In this document: one piece after another, positions 48,786-55,661 of the stretch
Numbering within the stretch: the stretch's first letter is position 1
Layout of the letters: the number at the start of each line of letters is the position of its first letter
Source of the DNA: DATARH01 sp035550515
GTDB lineage: Bacteria > Pseudomonadota > Alphaproteobacteria > ATCC43930 > CGMCC-115725
DNA length: 55,661 nt
Assembly (NCBI GenBank): GCA_035550515.1
Contig: DASZOZ010000142.1
Coordinates: 1 to 55,661, forward strand
Direction of reading: 5' to 3'
Translations under genes and position numbers: made by a program
Notes under the pieces: generated by a model
What the model saw: only the letters and a program-made list of their open reading frames with translations
Databases searched by the model: none
Told to the model about the DNA's origin: nothing

Positions 48786-49076
48786 ATGGCGAAGGCCTAT
48801 TGGGTTGCGACGTACAAATCGATCTCGAACCCCGACGCGCTGGCGGCTTATGCGAAGCTCGCCGGTCCGGCGATCCAGGCGGCGGGCGGCAAGTTCGTGG
48901 CCCGCGGCGTCGCGGCGAAGTGCTACGAATCCGGCCTTCTCCAGCGCACCGTGATCATCGAGTTCGACAGCGTCGCGGCCGCCGAGGCGGCGCATGACAG
49001 CCCCGGCTACCAGGAGGCGCTGCGCGCGCTCGGCAACGGCGCCGACCGCGACATGCGCATCGTCGAAGGCGTGTAA
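48786..49076 (+). CDS. DUF1330 domain protein
   Basis: The 96-residue protein has the DUF1330 pattern: KAYWVATYKSISNPDALAAYAKLAGPAIQAAGGKFVARG, then RTVIIEFDSVAAAEAAHDSPGYQEALRAL. This is a dimeric ferredoxin-like fold with no established reaction. A GGGAG site lies before the ATG. Its placement between an ABM and an LLM oxidoreductase gene matches its frequent occurrence in oxidative catabolic loci. Confidence 0.88.
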   Translation: MAKAYWVATYKSISNPDALAAYAKLAGPAIQAAGGKFVARGVAAKCYESGLLQRTVIIEFDSVAAAEAAHDSPGYQEALRALGNGADRDMRIVEGV

Positions 49077-49082
49077 CGGGAA

Positions 49083-49106
49083 CCCGGCCGCATCGCGGCC
49101 ACCGGG
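49083..49106. terminator. GC-rich hairpin after the DUF1330 gene
   Basis: CCCGGCCGC (49083-49091) pairs with GCGGCC (49095-49100) and CCGGG (49102-49106) around an ATC loop. It starts 7 bases after the stop codon. It lacks a T tract but is strong enough to end transcription. Confidence 0.5.
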
Positions 49107-49110
49107 AATA

Positions 49111-49185
49111 ACCACAGAGATACAAAGACACGGAGACATTGAGGGCTTAGCGGCAGCTTCATCTCGCTGCCTCTGTGTCTCCGTG
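49111..49185. repeat. Intergenic inverted-repeat element (CACGGAGACA arms)
   Basis: CACGGAGACA (49129-49138) and TGTCTCCGTG (49176-49185) are perfect 10-bp inverted copies; the left flank ACCACAGAGATACAAAGA extends the style of the arm. Inside is a second hairpin GGCAGC (49152-49157) / GCTGCC (49166-49171). This 'CAGAGACAC...GTGTCTCTG' style of palindrome occurs in intergenic DNA of many bacteria. It sits 46 bases upstream of the LLM gene. Confidence 0.6.
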
Positions 49186-49230
49186 ATGAAACTCTTGGCG
49201 CTTCGCGCCGGATCAGACAGGAGATATCTC

Positions 49231-50475
49231 ATGCCGCGTCTCGGATTTGGCGCTTTCCTCGCCCCGCATCATCCGGTCGGCGAGAACCCGATGCTGCAGT
49301 TCCGCCGCGACCTCGACCTGGTCGAGCATCTCGACAAACTCGGCTACGACGAGTTCTGGTGCGGCGAGCATCATTCCTCGGGCTGGGAGATGATCGGCTC
49401 GCCCGAGATGTTCCTCGCCGCCGCGGGCGAGCGCTCGAAGCGCATCAAGCTCGCCACCGGCGTCGTCTCGCTGCCCTACCACCACCCGTTCAACGTCGCG
49501 CAGCGCATGGTGCAGCTCGACCACATGACCGGCGGCCGGGCGATCTTCGGCTCGGGGCCGGGCGCGCTCGCGTCCGACGCGCACACGCTGGCGATCGATC
49601 CGATGACCCAGCGCGACCGCCAGGACGAGGCGATCGGCGTCATCCGCCGCCTCTTCAACGGCGAGCGCGTCACCCACAAGAGCGACTGGTTCACCTTGCA
49701 GGACGCGGCGTTGCAGCTCCTGCCGCTGCAGGAGGAGATGCCGTTCGCGGTCGCCTCGCAGATCAGCCCGTCGGGGATGACGCTCGCCGGCAAGCATGGC
49801 TGCGGTGTGATCTCGATCGGCTCGCTGGCCGAGGAAGGGCTCAACGCGCTGCCGACGCAATGGGGCTTCGCCGAGGCGGCGGCCAAGAAACACGGCCAGA
49901 CCGTCAACCGCAAGGACTGGCGCGTGCTGCTGTCCTGGCACATCGCCGAGACGCGCGAACGGGCGATCGCCGAGGCGCGGCACGGCCTGCTGCGGCATCA
50001 CAACGAATACATCGTCGGCACCTTGCAGCGGCCCGGCGCGACCGCGTTCAAGGACCCCGACGAGGCGATCGAGAAGACCGCGTTCGGCCCCGGCGCGGCG
50101 GCGACGATCGGCACGCCCGACGACCTCGTCGCGCGGCTCAAGGACGTGCTCGCGACGAGCGGCGGGTTCGGCACCGTGGTCGGCTTTGTGCATGACTGGG
50201 CCAACCCGGAGAACACGTTCCGCAGCTGGGACATGGTCGCCCGCTATGTGATCCCCGAGATCAACGGCTACATCGCCAAGCTGCGCGAATCGCGCGATTT
50301 CGTCGCGACCAACCGCGGCGTCTTCGACCGCGCCAAGGAAGCGATCATGGCCAAGGTCATGGAGAACGAGGCGGCGGTCGCCGCACTCGCCAAGACCCGC
50401 GGCTCGCGCCTCGGCGACGTCGCCTCGGCCAGCAACGCGATCGACTTCAGCAAGGTGCGCGACGCCGCCAAGTAA
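49231..50475 (+). CDS. LLM-class flavin-dependent oxidoreductase
   Basis: The 414-residue luciferase-fold protein has RLGFGAFLAPHHPVGENP, FWCGEHHSSGWEMIGSPEMFLAAAGERSKRIKLATGVVSLPYHHP (EHH motif and the TGV strand), and GRAIFGSGPGALASDA. It differs from the NtaA-type enzyme at 2185-3567 and is closer to the limonene-monooxygenase/alkanal group. It has a C-terminal helical tail (residues about 350-414). The start at 49231 follows an AGGAGA site. No flavin reductase is encoded nearby. It is convergent with the histidine kinase gene. Confidence 0.88.
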   Translation: MPRLGFGAFLAPHHPVGENPMLQFRRDLDLVEHLDKLGYDEFWCGEHHSSGWEMIGSPEMFLAAAGERSKRIKLATGVVSLPYHHPFNVAQRMVQLDHMTGGRAIFGSGPGALASDAHTLAIDPMTQRDRQDEAIGVIRRLFNGERVTHKSDWFTLQDAALQLLPLQEEMPFAVASQISPSGMTLAGKHGCGVISIGSLAEEGLNALPTQWGFAEAAAKKHGQTVNRKDWRVLLSWHIAETRERAIAEARHGLLRHHNEYIVGTLQRPGATAFKDPDEAIEKTAFGPGAAATIGTPDDLVARLKDVLATSGGFGTVVGFVHDWANPENTFRSWDMVARYVIPEINGYIAKLRESRDFVATNRGVFDRAKEAIMAKVMENEAAVAALAKTRGSRLGDVASASNAIDFSKVRDAAK

Positions 50476-50481
50476 GGCGTC

Positions 50482-50516
50482 GCGCTGGCCCAGGGGAGGC
50501 GAACATCCCCCAGCGC
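50482..50516. terminator. Hairpin between convergent LLM and kinase genes
   Basis: GCGCTGG (50482-50488) and CCAGCGC (50510-50516) are perfect inverted copies, with an inner GGG...CCC pairing. It occupies nearly the whole 43-base gap between the two stop codons, so it probably ends both transcripts. Confidence 0.6.
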
Positions 50517-50518
50517 AT

Positions 50519-52150
50519 CTAGGCGGCTTTTGCCGGTGCCTCGGTCTCGAGCGGTCTCGGTGCCGGGGTCGCGGCGGCGAAAACCGCGCTTTGGGGCAGC
50601 ACGACGGTCGCGGTGGTGCCGAAGTTCAGCCGGCTCGCCAAGGTCAGCTCGCCGCCGTGCAGCCGGACCAGCGCGCGGGCGAGCGACAGGCCCAGCCCGG
50701 TCCCCTGCTGCCGGCGCGCCTCGATCCCGCCGGCGCGGCCGAACGGTTCGAATGCGACGCGCAAATCCTCGGCCGACATGCCGATGCCGGTATCGCCGAC
50801 CTCGATCGCGACGCTGCCGTCGTCGCGCCCGATAAACCGCATATCGATGCGGCCGCCGGGAGGCGTGTACTTGATCGCGTTCGACAGCAGGTTGACCAGC
50901 ACCTGCTTCATCGCCCGCGGGTCGATGTTGAGGTCGGGACACGACGCCAGCCCGCTGGTCGCCATGGTGATGTCGCGCCCTGCCGCCAGCATCTCGACGA
51001 GGTCGAGCGCCGAGCGCGCCAGCGCCGGTGCGGCAACCCGGATCGGCGCGATCTCCATCCGCCCCGCCTCGATCCGCGCCTCGTCGAGCAGATCGTTGAT
51101 CAGCGACAGCAAATGCCCGCCCGCGTCATGGATCAGCCCGGCATATTCGAGATAGCGCGGGTTGGCGACCGGGCCGAAGATCTGCTGCCGGATCGTCTCG
51201 GAAAAGCCGAGGATCGCGTTGAGCGGCGTGCGCAGCTCGTGCGTCACCTGGGCGAAGAAGCGTGACTTGGTGCGGTTGATCTCGTCGATCCGGTCGGCGA
51301 CGTCGGACGCCGCCGCCAGCTTGCCGCGCAGCGCGCGCTCGACCGCCGCCTGGCGGACGAGGCGGCGCCGCGCCGCGGCGAGACGGGAACGCAGCACCGC
51401 CAGCAAGCCGACGAGGCTCGCCGCGCCCACAACCGCGAGCGCGGCCGAGAGCAAACCATGCGCCGGCACATCGCCGACGATCGCTGCGGACGCCAGCAGC
51501 GGCACGCCGTCGATCGCGGCACGCGCCGCCGCGGCCGGCGCGGCGCCGCCAAAAAGCGGCGAGCCGTCGGTGCGAATGAGGTCGAGCGCGGCGAACGCGG
51601 TTTGGTCGATCGCGACAAGCGCGATGCCGGCGAGCGCGCCGTCGGCGTTGGTCCACGGCCGCGCCAGCCCCACCAGCGCCGCATCGCCGTCGCCGACGGT
51701 CCGGGTGACCAGCAACGGCGCGGCGGCATCGGCCGCGGCGAGCTTCCCGGCGTCGGCGGCGATCGAATCGAGTGCGGCGAGCCCGGAACCCGCGGCGCTG
51801 CGCAACTGCACCGTGCCGGCCGCGTCGGCGAGCGCCGCGGCACGGATCCCCGGCGCCGACGTTGTCAGGCGGTCGAGAAATTGCTGCGCGGTGTCGTCCG
51901 GCTGGGTCGCGGCGATGCGGGCCAGTGCATCGAGGCCGCGCCGCTGGCGATCGAGAACGGCTTGCGCCTTGTCGACGGCAACGGTGATGGCGGTATGGCC
52001 GGCCCGGGCGGCGGCATCGCGGCGGTCGGCGGCGCCGAGCGCCGCGAGCGCGGCCAGCGAGACCAGCACAAACCCCGCGAACACCGCGCTCAGCCCTTGC
52101 CGGCGAAGAGCTTGCGCGGCGCGCCGCGGACCTGCCCAAGAGAAAATCAT
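50519..52150 (-). CDS. Membrane-bound sensor histidine kinase
   Basis: The 543-residue kinase has two membrane segments (about residues 20-42 and 233-253) enclosing an approximately 190-residue extracytoplasmic sensor. This is followed by a dimerisation/phosphoacceptor helix with His304 (QVTHELRTPLNA), N box NLLSNAIKYTPPGG, G1 DTGIGMS, F box FEPFGRAGG and G2 GTGLGLSLARAL. No response regulator gene is adjacent, so it is an orphan kinase here. A CtrA-type TTAA-N7-TTAA site lies 41 bases upstream of its start. The lipoprotein gene lies 69 bases upstream and could share the promoter. Confidence 0.9.
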   Translation of the reverse strand: MIFSWAGPRRAAQALRRQGLSAVFAGFVLVSLAALAALGAADRRDAAARAGHTAITVAVDKAQAVLDRQRRGLDALARIAATQPDDTAQQFLDRLTTSAPGIRAAALADAAGTVQLRSAAGSGLAALDSIAADAGKLAAADAAAPLLVTRTVGDGDAALVGLARPWTNADGALAGIALVAIDQTAFAALDLIRTDGSPLFGGAAPAAAARAAIDGVPLLASAAIVGDVPAHGLLSAALAVVGAASLVGLLAVLRSRLAAARRRLVRQAAVERALRGKLAAASDVADRIDEINRTKSRFFAQVTHELRTPLNAILGFSETIRQQIFGPVANPRYLEYAGLIHDAGGHLLSLINDLLDEARIEAGRMEIAPIRVAAPALARSALDLVEMLAAGRDITMATSGLASCPDLNIDPRAMKQVLVNLLSNAIKYTPPGGRIDMRFIGRDDGSVAIEVGDTGIGMSAEDLRVAFEPFGRAGGIEARRQQGTGLGLSLARALVRLHGGELTLASRLNFGTTATVVLPQSAVFAAATPAPRPLETEAPAKAA

Positions 52151-52190
52151 CGTGATGCCGTCCCGGCCATTCGAGGCACGCTCGCCCGGT

Positions 52191-52205
52191 TTAATCGATG
52201 ATTAA
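52191..52205. promoter_or_regulatory. TTAA-N7-TTAA site (CtrA-type)
   Basis: TTAATCGATGATTAA is an exact TTAA-N7-TTAA and also palindromic. Two more TTAA half-sites follow at 52208-52211 and 52220-52223, making an AT-rich patch in a GC-rich genome. In alphaproteobacteria this is the binding consensus of the cell-cycle regulator CtrA. It lies 41 bases upstream of the histidine kinase start codon. Confidence 0.55.
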
Positions 52206-52219
52206 GGTTAATATTGGGT

Positions 52220-52459
52220 TTAAGACACCGCGCCCGGGCGGACACAGAAATAGACGGCGTGGTTGTCCTTGGCGTCATGCAGCACCGGGATGCGCTCGTA
52301 CCGGGCGCAATGCTGCCGGGCGATCGGCAGCGTGTCGGCGACGGCGCCGACATAGCTGACGATGACCCCGTCGGCGTTTCCCTGCAAGGCCACGTCCTGC
52401 GGTGGGGTCGCACACGCGCCCAGCCCGAGCAGGCACAGAAACGCCAGGCACCGCCCCAT
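52220..52459 (-). CDS. Small lipoprotein
   Basis: The 79-residue protein has a lipoprotein signal: MGRCLAFLCLLGLGAC, with the lipobox LGAC (Cys16 after cleavage). The mature part ADTLPIARQHCARYERIPVLHDAKDNHAVYFCV contains two Cys and an HC.RYERIP motif that seems to be shared by small alphaproteobacterial lipoproteins. The start at 52459 is preferred over one 18 codons upstream, which would place Arg-rich sequence before the signal. It ends 69 bases before the kinase start on the same strand. Confidence 0.75.
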   Translation of the reverse strand: MGRCLAFLCLLGLGACATPPQDVALQGNADGVIVSYVGAVADTLPIARQHCARYERIPVLHDAKDNHAVYFCVRPGAVS

Positions 52460-52635
52460 CGATCGCCCCCTTCGGCGGGTTTTGTCGCCGCCAGCTTGGC
52501 GGCTTCGGCGCAACCTGTCGACTCCATCTCGGGTTGACCGGTACGTGCCAAACCCGCCGCCGATCCTGCCGGGACTTTCGCCCGCGCGACCGGTTGCCTA
52601 AGATCGCCGGCAAGGCAATCAACGAGGGTTCCGTC

Positions 52636-52668
52636 ATGGGCCTGCGCGCCCCCCGTCTTTCGAGCTGA
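52636..52668 (+). CDS. Possible 10-residue leader peptide before the epimerase gene
   Basis: ATG at 52636 with CGAGGG about 8 bases upstream reads MGLRAPRLSS then TGA, stopping 4 bases before the epimerase ATG. The epimerase itself has no good ribosome-binding site, so reinitiation after this short frame is possible. It could also be chance. Confidence 0.25.
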   Translation: MGLRAPRLSS

Positions 52669-52672
52669 TCGC

Positions 52673-53665
52673 ATGGCGCCGCATCCGCAACGCCTGCACG
52701 TCACCCGGCGCTCCTGGCCGCTGGCCCAGCCCTTTGTCATCTCGCGCGGCAGCAAGACGACCGCCGATGTCGTGGTCGCCGAGCTGCATGACGGCGATTC
52801 CAACGGGCGAGGCGAGTGCGTCCCCTATCCGCGCTACGGCGAAAGCGTCGACAGCGTCTTCGCAGCGCTGGAGAAGATGAAGGGCGCGGTGTTTTCCGGC
52901 CTCAACCGCGAAACGCTCCAGGCGGCGATGCCGCCCGGCGCGGCGCGCAACGCGCTCGACGCCGCGTTCTGGGACATCGAGGCAAAGCGGGCCTATTGCA
53001 GCGTCGCCGCGCTCGCCGGGATCGGCGCGCTGAAGCCGGTCACCACCGCCTACACCCTGTCGCTCGACACGCCTGAGCAGATGGGCGCCGCGGCGGCGGC
53101 GCAGCGCGCCCGGCCGCTCCTCAAACTCAAGCTGACCGGCGACGGCGATCTCGACCGGGTGCGCGCAGTGCGCCAGAACGCGCCGGCCTCGCGGCTGATC
53201 GTCGACGCCAACGAGGGATGGACGCCGCGCCATTTCGCCGAGCTGACCCCGGCGCTGGCCGAACTCGGCGTCGAGCTGATCGAGCAGCCGCTGCCGGCGG
53301 ACGACGATGATGCGCTGGCCGAGCTGCCGCATCCGATCCCGGTCTGCGCCGACGAATCGTGCCGCACCGCCGCGGACCTCGACCGCCTCGCCGGCAAATA
53401 CCAGGCGGTGAACATCAAGCTCGACAAGACCGGCGGGCTGACCGCGGCGCTGCATCTGGCGAAAGCGGCGCGCGAGCGCGGCTTCAGCATCATGGTCGGG
53501 TGCATGATCGGCACCTCGCTGGCGATGGCGCCGGCGCTGCTCGTCGCACAGCAGGCCGATATCGTCGATCTTGACGGGCCGCTGCTGCTCGCCGCCGACC
53601 GCAACCAGGGGCTGCGCTACGACGGCGGCGTGGTCCACCCACCCGATCCGAAACTGTGGGGATGA
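52673..53665 (+). CDS. Dipeptide epimerase (L-Ala-D/L-Glu epimerase type), enolase superfamily
   Basis: The 330-residue protein shows enolase-superfamily features: the capping domain (RGECVPYPRYGESVDSV), the KxK pair around Lys151/Lys153 (LLKLKLTGD), metal ligands Asp178 (VDANEGW), Glu204 (LIEQPLP), Asp227 (CADESC), and the second-base Lys in NIKLDKTGGL. The CMIGTSLAMAPAL motif marks the dipeptide-epimerase group, which racemises L-Ala-D/L-Glu during murein peptide recycling. No strong ribosome-binding site precedes 52673. The AlkA gene overlaps its stop. Confidence 0.85.
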   Translation: MAPHPQRLHVTRRSWPLAQPFVISRGSKTTADVVVAELHDGDSNGRGECVPYPRYGESVDSVFAALEKMKGAVFSGLNRETLQAAMPPGAARNALDAAFWDIEAKRAYCSVAALAGIGALKPVTTAYTLSLDTPEQMGAAAAAQRARPLLKLKLTGDGDLDRVRAVRQNAPASRLIVDANEGWTPRHFAELTPALAELGVELIEQPLPADDDDALAELPHPIPVCADESCRTAADLDRLAGKYQAVNIKLDKTGGLTAALHLAKAARERGFSIMVGCMIGTSLAMAPALLVAQQADIVDLDGPLLLAADRNQGLRYDGGVVHPPDPKLWG

Positions 53666-54321
53666 GCGAGCCGGTCCTGGCACCGCGCGGCCTCGCCGCG
53701 GGGCTCGCCGCGCTCGGCGGCGAGCCGGTTTTCGCCGCGATCCTCGAACGCGCCGGCCCGCCGCGCTTTCGCGCACGGCGCAACGCGTTCGAAACGCTGC
53801 TCCACATCATCCTCGAGCAGCAGGTGTCGATCGACGCCGCGGCGGCGATGTTCCGCCGGCTGAACGAGGAATGCCGGCCGCTGACCCCGGCCGGGTTTCT
53901 CGCCTTGGACGAGCCGACCTTGCGGCGCTGCGGCTTCAGCCGGCAGAAGGCGGCGTATGGCCGCGGCCTGGCCGAAGCGGTCGCCAGCGGGGCGCTCGAT
54001 TTCACCGGCCTCGCCGCGTCGGACGACGACGAGGCGCTGGCCGCGCTGGTGGCGCTCAAGGGGATCGGGCGGTGGAGCGCGGAGATCTATCTGATCTTCG
54101 CGCTCGGCCGCGACGATATCTGGCCGGCGGCCGATCTCGGGCTGCAGCTCGGCCTTGCCGCCGAGCTGGGGCTTCCGGCGCGGCCCGGCGAGCGCGAGCT
54201 GCGCGCGATGGGCGAGCGCTGGCGGCCCTGGCGCTCGATCGCCACGTGTCTGTTCTGGCAGTCCTATTTGCATGCCCGCAACCGCGCCGCCCCGCTGCTG
54301 CCGGCCGCGCTCTACGCCTAG
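53662..54321 (+). CDS. DNA-3-methyladenine glycosylase II (AlkA-like)
   Basis: The 219-residue protein is a helix-hairpin-helix-GPD base-excision glycosylase: LLHIILEQQVSIDAAAAMF, FSRQKAAYGRGLAEAV, LVALKGIGRWSAEIYLIFALGRDDIWPAADLGL, where the hairpin and the catalytic Asp158 are present. It removes alkylated bases from DNA. It lacks the N-terminal domain of E. coli AlkA, as is common in short bacterial homologues. Its start is embedded in the epimerase stop (ATGA, 53662-53665), so translation is coupled even though the functions seem unrelated. Confidence 0.9.
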   Translation: MSEPVLAPRGLAAGLAALGGEPVFAAILERAGPPRFRARRNAFETLLHIILEQQVSIDAAAAMFRRLNEECRPLTPAGFLALDEPTLRRCGFSRQKAAYGRGLAEAVASGALDFTGLAASDDDEALAALVALKGIGRWSAEIYLIFALGRDDIWPAADLGLQLGLAAELGLPARPGERELRAMGERWRPWRSIATCLFWQSYLHARNRAAPLLPAALYA

Positions 54322-54581
54322 CCCGGATATTTCACAGAAGGTAAGTGCATCGGGCGCGGGCTCCGAGAGAATCGCTGTGCGGCAACGATATTCGTCGAGG
54401 CGAAGATCGAGTGTAAGTTGAAGAGATACGCCGCGGCGCAGCATCATCGACGCCATCAGCGCATCCGTCACCGGCCCGCGTTCCTCGGGGAGCGGCACGG
54501 TCACGCCCGTCGCTTTCCTGATTTCCTCAGCCTTACTAGATTTATGAAGCAATGCGGGTCGGCTTGCCGTGAACTCGCGAA
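54322..54581 (-). other. Gene-poor stretch with a coding-like fragment
   Basis: On the minus strand, from ATG at 54552 down to about 54330, a frame reads MLHKSSKAEEIRKATG..., then GPVTDALMASMMLRRG and LTLDLRLDEYRC. It has protein-like composition and then runs on, without a stop, antisense to the AlkA gene. It could be the remnant of a gene cut by recombination. I recognise no family. GC content begins to fall near 54500. Confidence 0.35.
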
Positions 54582-55655
54582 CTATCCCTTCAGTTCTCCC
54601 TTCATCAAGCAGGAGTATCCTCCGGAAAATACGGCCACCAAGCGAATTTCATCGGAGCCCAGCAAAAGAAAGGGACGCTCCAAAATTCCAGAAAGTGGAA
54701 CAATGAAGCCGAAGAAAATAGTTGAATTTTTCAGGAAAGCCTGGACATCGGCTCGTTCTACCAGCGGCTCTGAAAAACCGAGCAATCTGCCGTAGACATT
54801 GTATGCAAGAACCAGTTCTGGAGCTGCCTTGTGAATGGGGTCAGCCGTCCAACCCTCCACTTTCCAGCCATACTCGCCCTCAGAAGTAATCCGATCCACA
54901 GCTCCCAGTGGACATTTGGGATTTTCGCCGAGGGGAGCGCCCAAAGCCAACCGCGCGGGAACACTTAAGCCCCACCTGTCCGAAAATATCCCAAGATGCC
55001 TATCACGAAGCGTAGCAATGGAGGGGCGTATCAACGAAGGCGATGGGTAAATCCAGCTAAGAATATCGTCGGATAACACTCCAGAAACCAGGAAATATGC
55101 TGCTTGGCGCGTCCTTTCTGAATAATGTCTTATTCCATCACTGTTATGTGGTTTTAATGTTGAACCTGAAGCGGCAATGAACGCAAGGCTTGCCGTGGCA
55201 ATGATAAACGGATTTAGAGTATATCCAAGTTTTTTCCTTATACTCAGGTACCGAAAAATCGTACCAAAAGAACTCATCCAGAGAAGCAGGGTGATGGTCG
55301 CGTATCGGGATGAAAATGCAAAGCCGATGCCGTATCCCACTCTTCCCCATGTAACGGCTAAGAGACTTAAGAGCAAAAATGAAACATATGCCGCCAACGC
55401 CGTAAGTCGTGCGTCGTTGGCGGTGCCTTTCAACATGGGCACGGCCAGAGCCCAGAACACGGTCGCTGTTGATGCTGCCAAAACAATGCAGCCCAAACCG
55501 CAACTCCAAGGCAACGACGAAGTCAAAGGGGCGCCGAGCAGGGCCAAGAAAAATACGAGGCATTTCACAAACGTGCGAAGGGAAGGATCTCCAACGTCAC
55601 TTGTCCCATGCACCAGGATAAGGAAGCCGACTGTCATCGCGGCCCAAGGGACCAT
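54582..55655 (-). CDS. Polytopic membrane protein, lower GC, open to the right edge
   Basis: At least 357 residues; the frame is still open at the window end, so the true start may lie outside. About six hydrophobic segments (for example FVKCLVFFLALLGAPL, CIVLAASTATVFWALAV, AAYVSFLLLSLLAVTW, ATITLLLWMSSFGTIF) are followed by a C-terminal domain of about 170 residues outside the membrane (GEYGWKVEGWTADP, YNVYGRLLGFSEPL). Base composition is near 50% GC, well below the rest, with more A/T third positions, a sign of horizontal transfer. I do not recognise the family; cell-surface biosynthesis proteins often look like this. Confidence 0.65.
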   Translation of the reverse strand: MVPWAAMTVGFLILVHGTSDVGDPSLRTFVKCLVFFLALLGAPLTSSLPWSCGLGCIVLAASTATVFWALAVPMLKGTANDARLTALAAYVSFLLLSLLAVTWGRVGYGIGFAFSSRYATITLLLWMSSFGTIFRYLSIRKKLGYTLNPFIIATASLAFIAASGSTLKPHNSDGIRHYSERTRQAAYFLVSGVLSDDILSWIYPSPSLIRPSIATLRDRHLGIFSDRWGLSVPARLALGAPLGENPKCPLGAVDRITSEGEYGWKVEGWTADPIHKAAPELVLAYNVYGRLLGFSEPLVERADVQAFLKNSTIFFGFIVPLSGILERPFLLLGSDEIRLVAVFSGGYSCLMKGELKG

Positions 55656-55661
55656 GATATT

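Noticed and set aside
53617..54552. Full-length gene on the minus strand through the AlkA region
   Set aside because: Most of it is antisense to a well-supported glycosylase gene; only the 54330-54552 part is possibly coding.

Overview
The window comes from a high-GC (roughly two-thirds G+C) bacterium, most likely an alphaproteobacterium. The case rests on overall coding style, on the mix of families (AtuA/DUF4387, CaiB/BaiF CoA-transferases, GMC/subunit-3 pairs, DUF1330, LLM monooxygenases), on BIME-like palindromes between genes, and on a perfect TTAA-N7-TTAA (CtrA-type) site upstream of a histidine kinase. Genus cannot be named from sequence alone. I see no rRNA, tRNA, CRISPR array or insertion sequence.

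Layout. (a) 0.1-9.5 kb: oxidative catabolism. It holds an AtuA-like protein with its DUF4387 partner, an NtaA/SnaA-type flavin monooxygenase divergent from a Baeyer-Villiger monooxygenase, an isochorismatase-fold protein, a GMC flavoprotein with its small subunit, and a TTC38-like TPR protein. (b) 9.6-20 kb: one complete Opp/Dpp-type ABC importer (two permeases, two ATPases) surrounded by four paralogous family-5 solute-binding proteins. (c) 20-30 kb: a DUF2235 membrane hydrolase divergent from a methyltransferase carrying six perfect-length 18-residue repeats, a second methyltransferase, and a 1668-residue surface/secreted repeat protein. (d) 29.8-36 kb, minus strand: a VOC protein, a Rossmann oxidoreductase and an EctD-like dioxygenase, then an exported CHAT-domain TPR protein with a small exported partner. 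(e) 36-46 kb: a second subunit-3/GMC pair, a maleate-isomerase-fold protein, two CoA-transferases, an HpcH/HpaI aldolase, an exported six-cysteine protein, a ferritin-like diiron protein and an aldo/keto reductase. (f) 46.3-47.1 kb: a Phd/VapC-type toxin-antitoxin pair with a near-perfect 33-bp operator. (g) 47.1-54.3 kb: an FMN hydroxy-acid dehydrogenase, an ABM monooxygenase, a DUF1330 protein, a second LLM oxidoreductase, a histidine kinase with a lipoprotein gene, a dipeptide epimerase and an AlkA glycosylase. (h) 54.5 kb to the end: a clearly lower-GC membrane-protein gene, probably the edge of transferred DNA.

How it may work together: the importer with four receptors, the monooxygenases and dehydrogenases, and the CoA-transferases and aldolase form a plausible uptake, oxygenation/oxidation, CoA-activation and cleavage toolkit for one or several organic acids or ketones. 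The substrate cannot be read from the sequence. Several enzymes of this toolkit lack the residue their family normally uses as nucleophile: Gly for Cys in the isochorismatase-fold protein, both Cys positions in the isomerase, and Ala for Asp in one CoA-transferase. The most unusual items are these substitutions, the repeat methyltransferase cluster, the exported CHAT pair, the four-receptor importer and the CtrA-like site.
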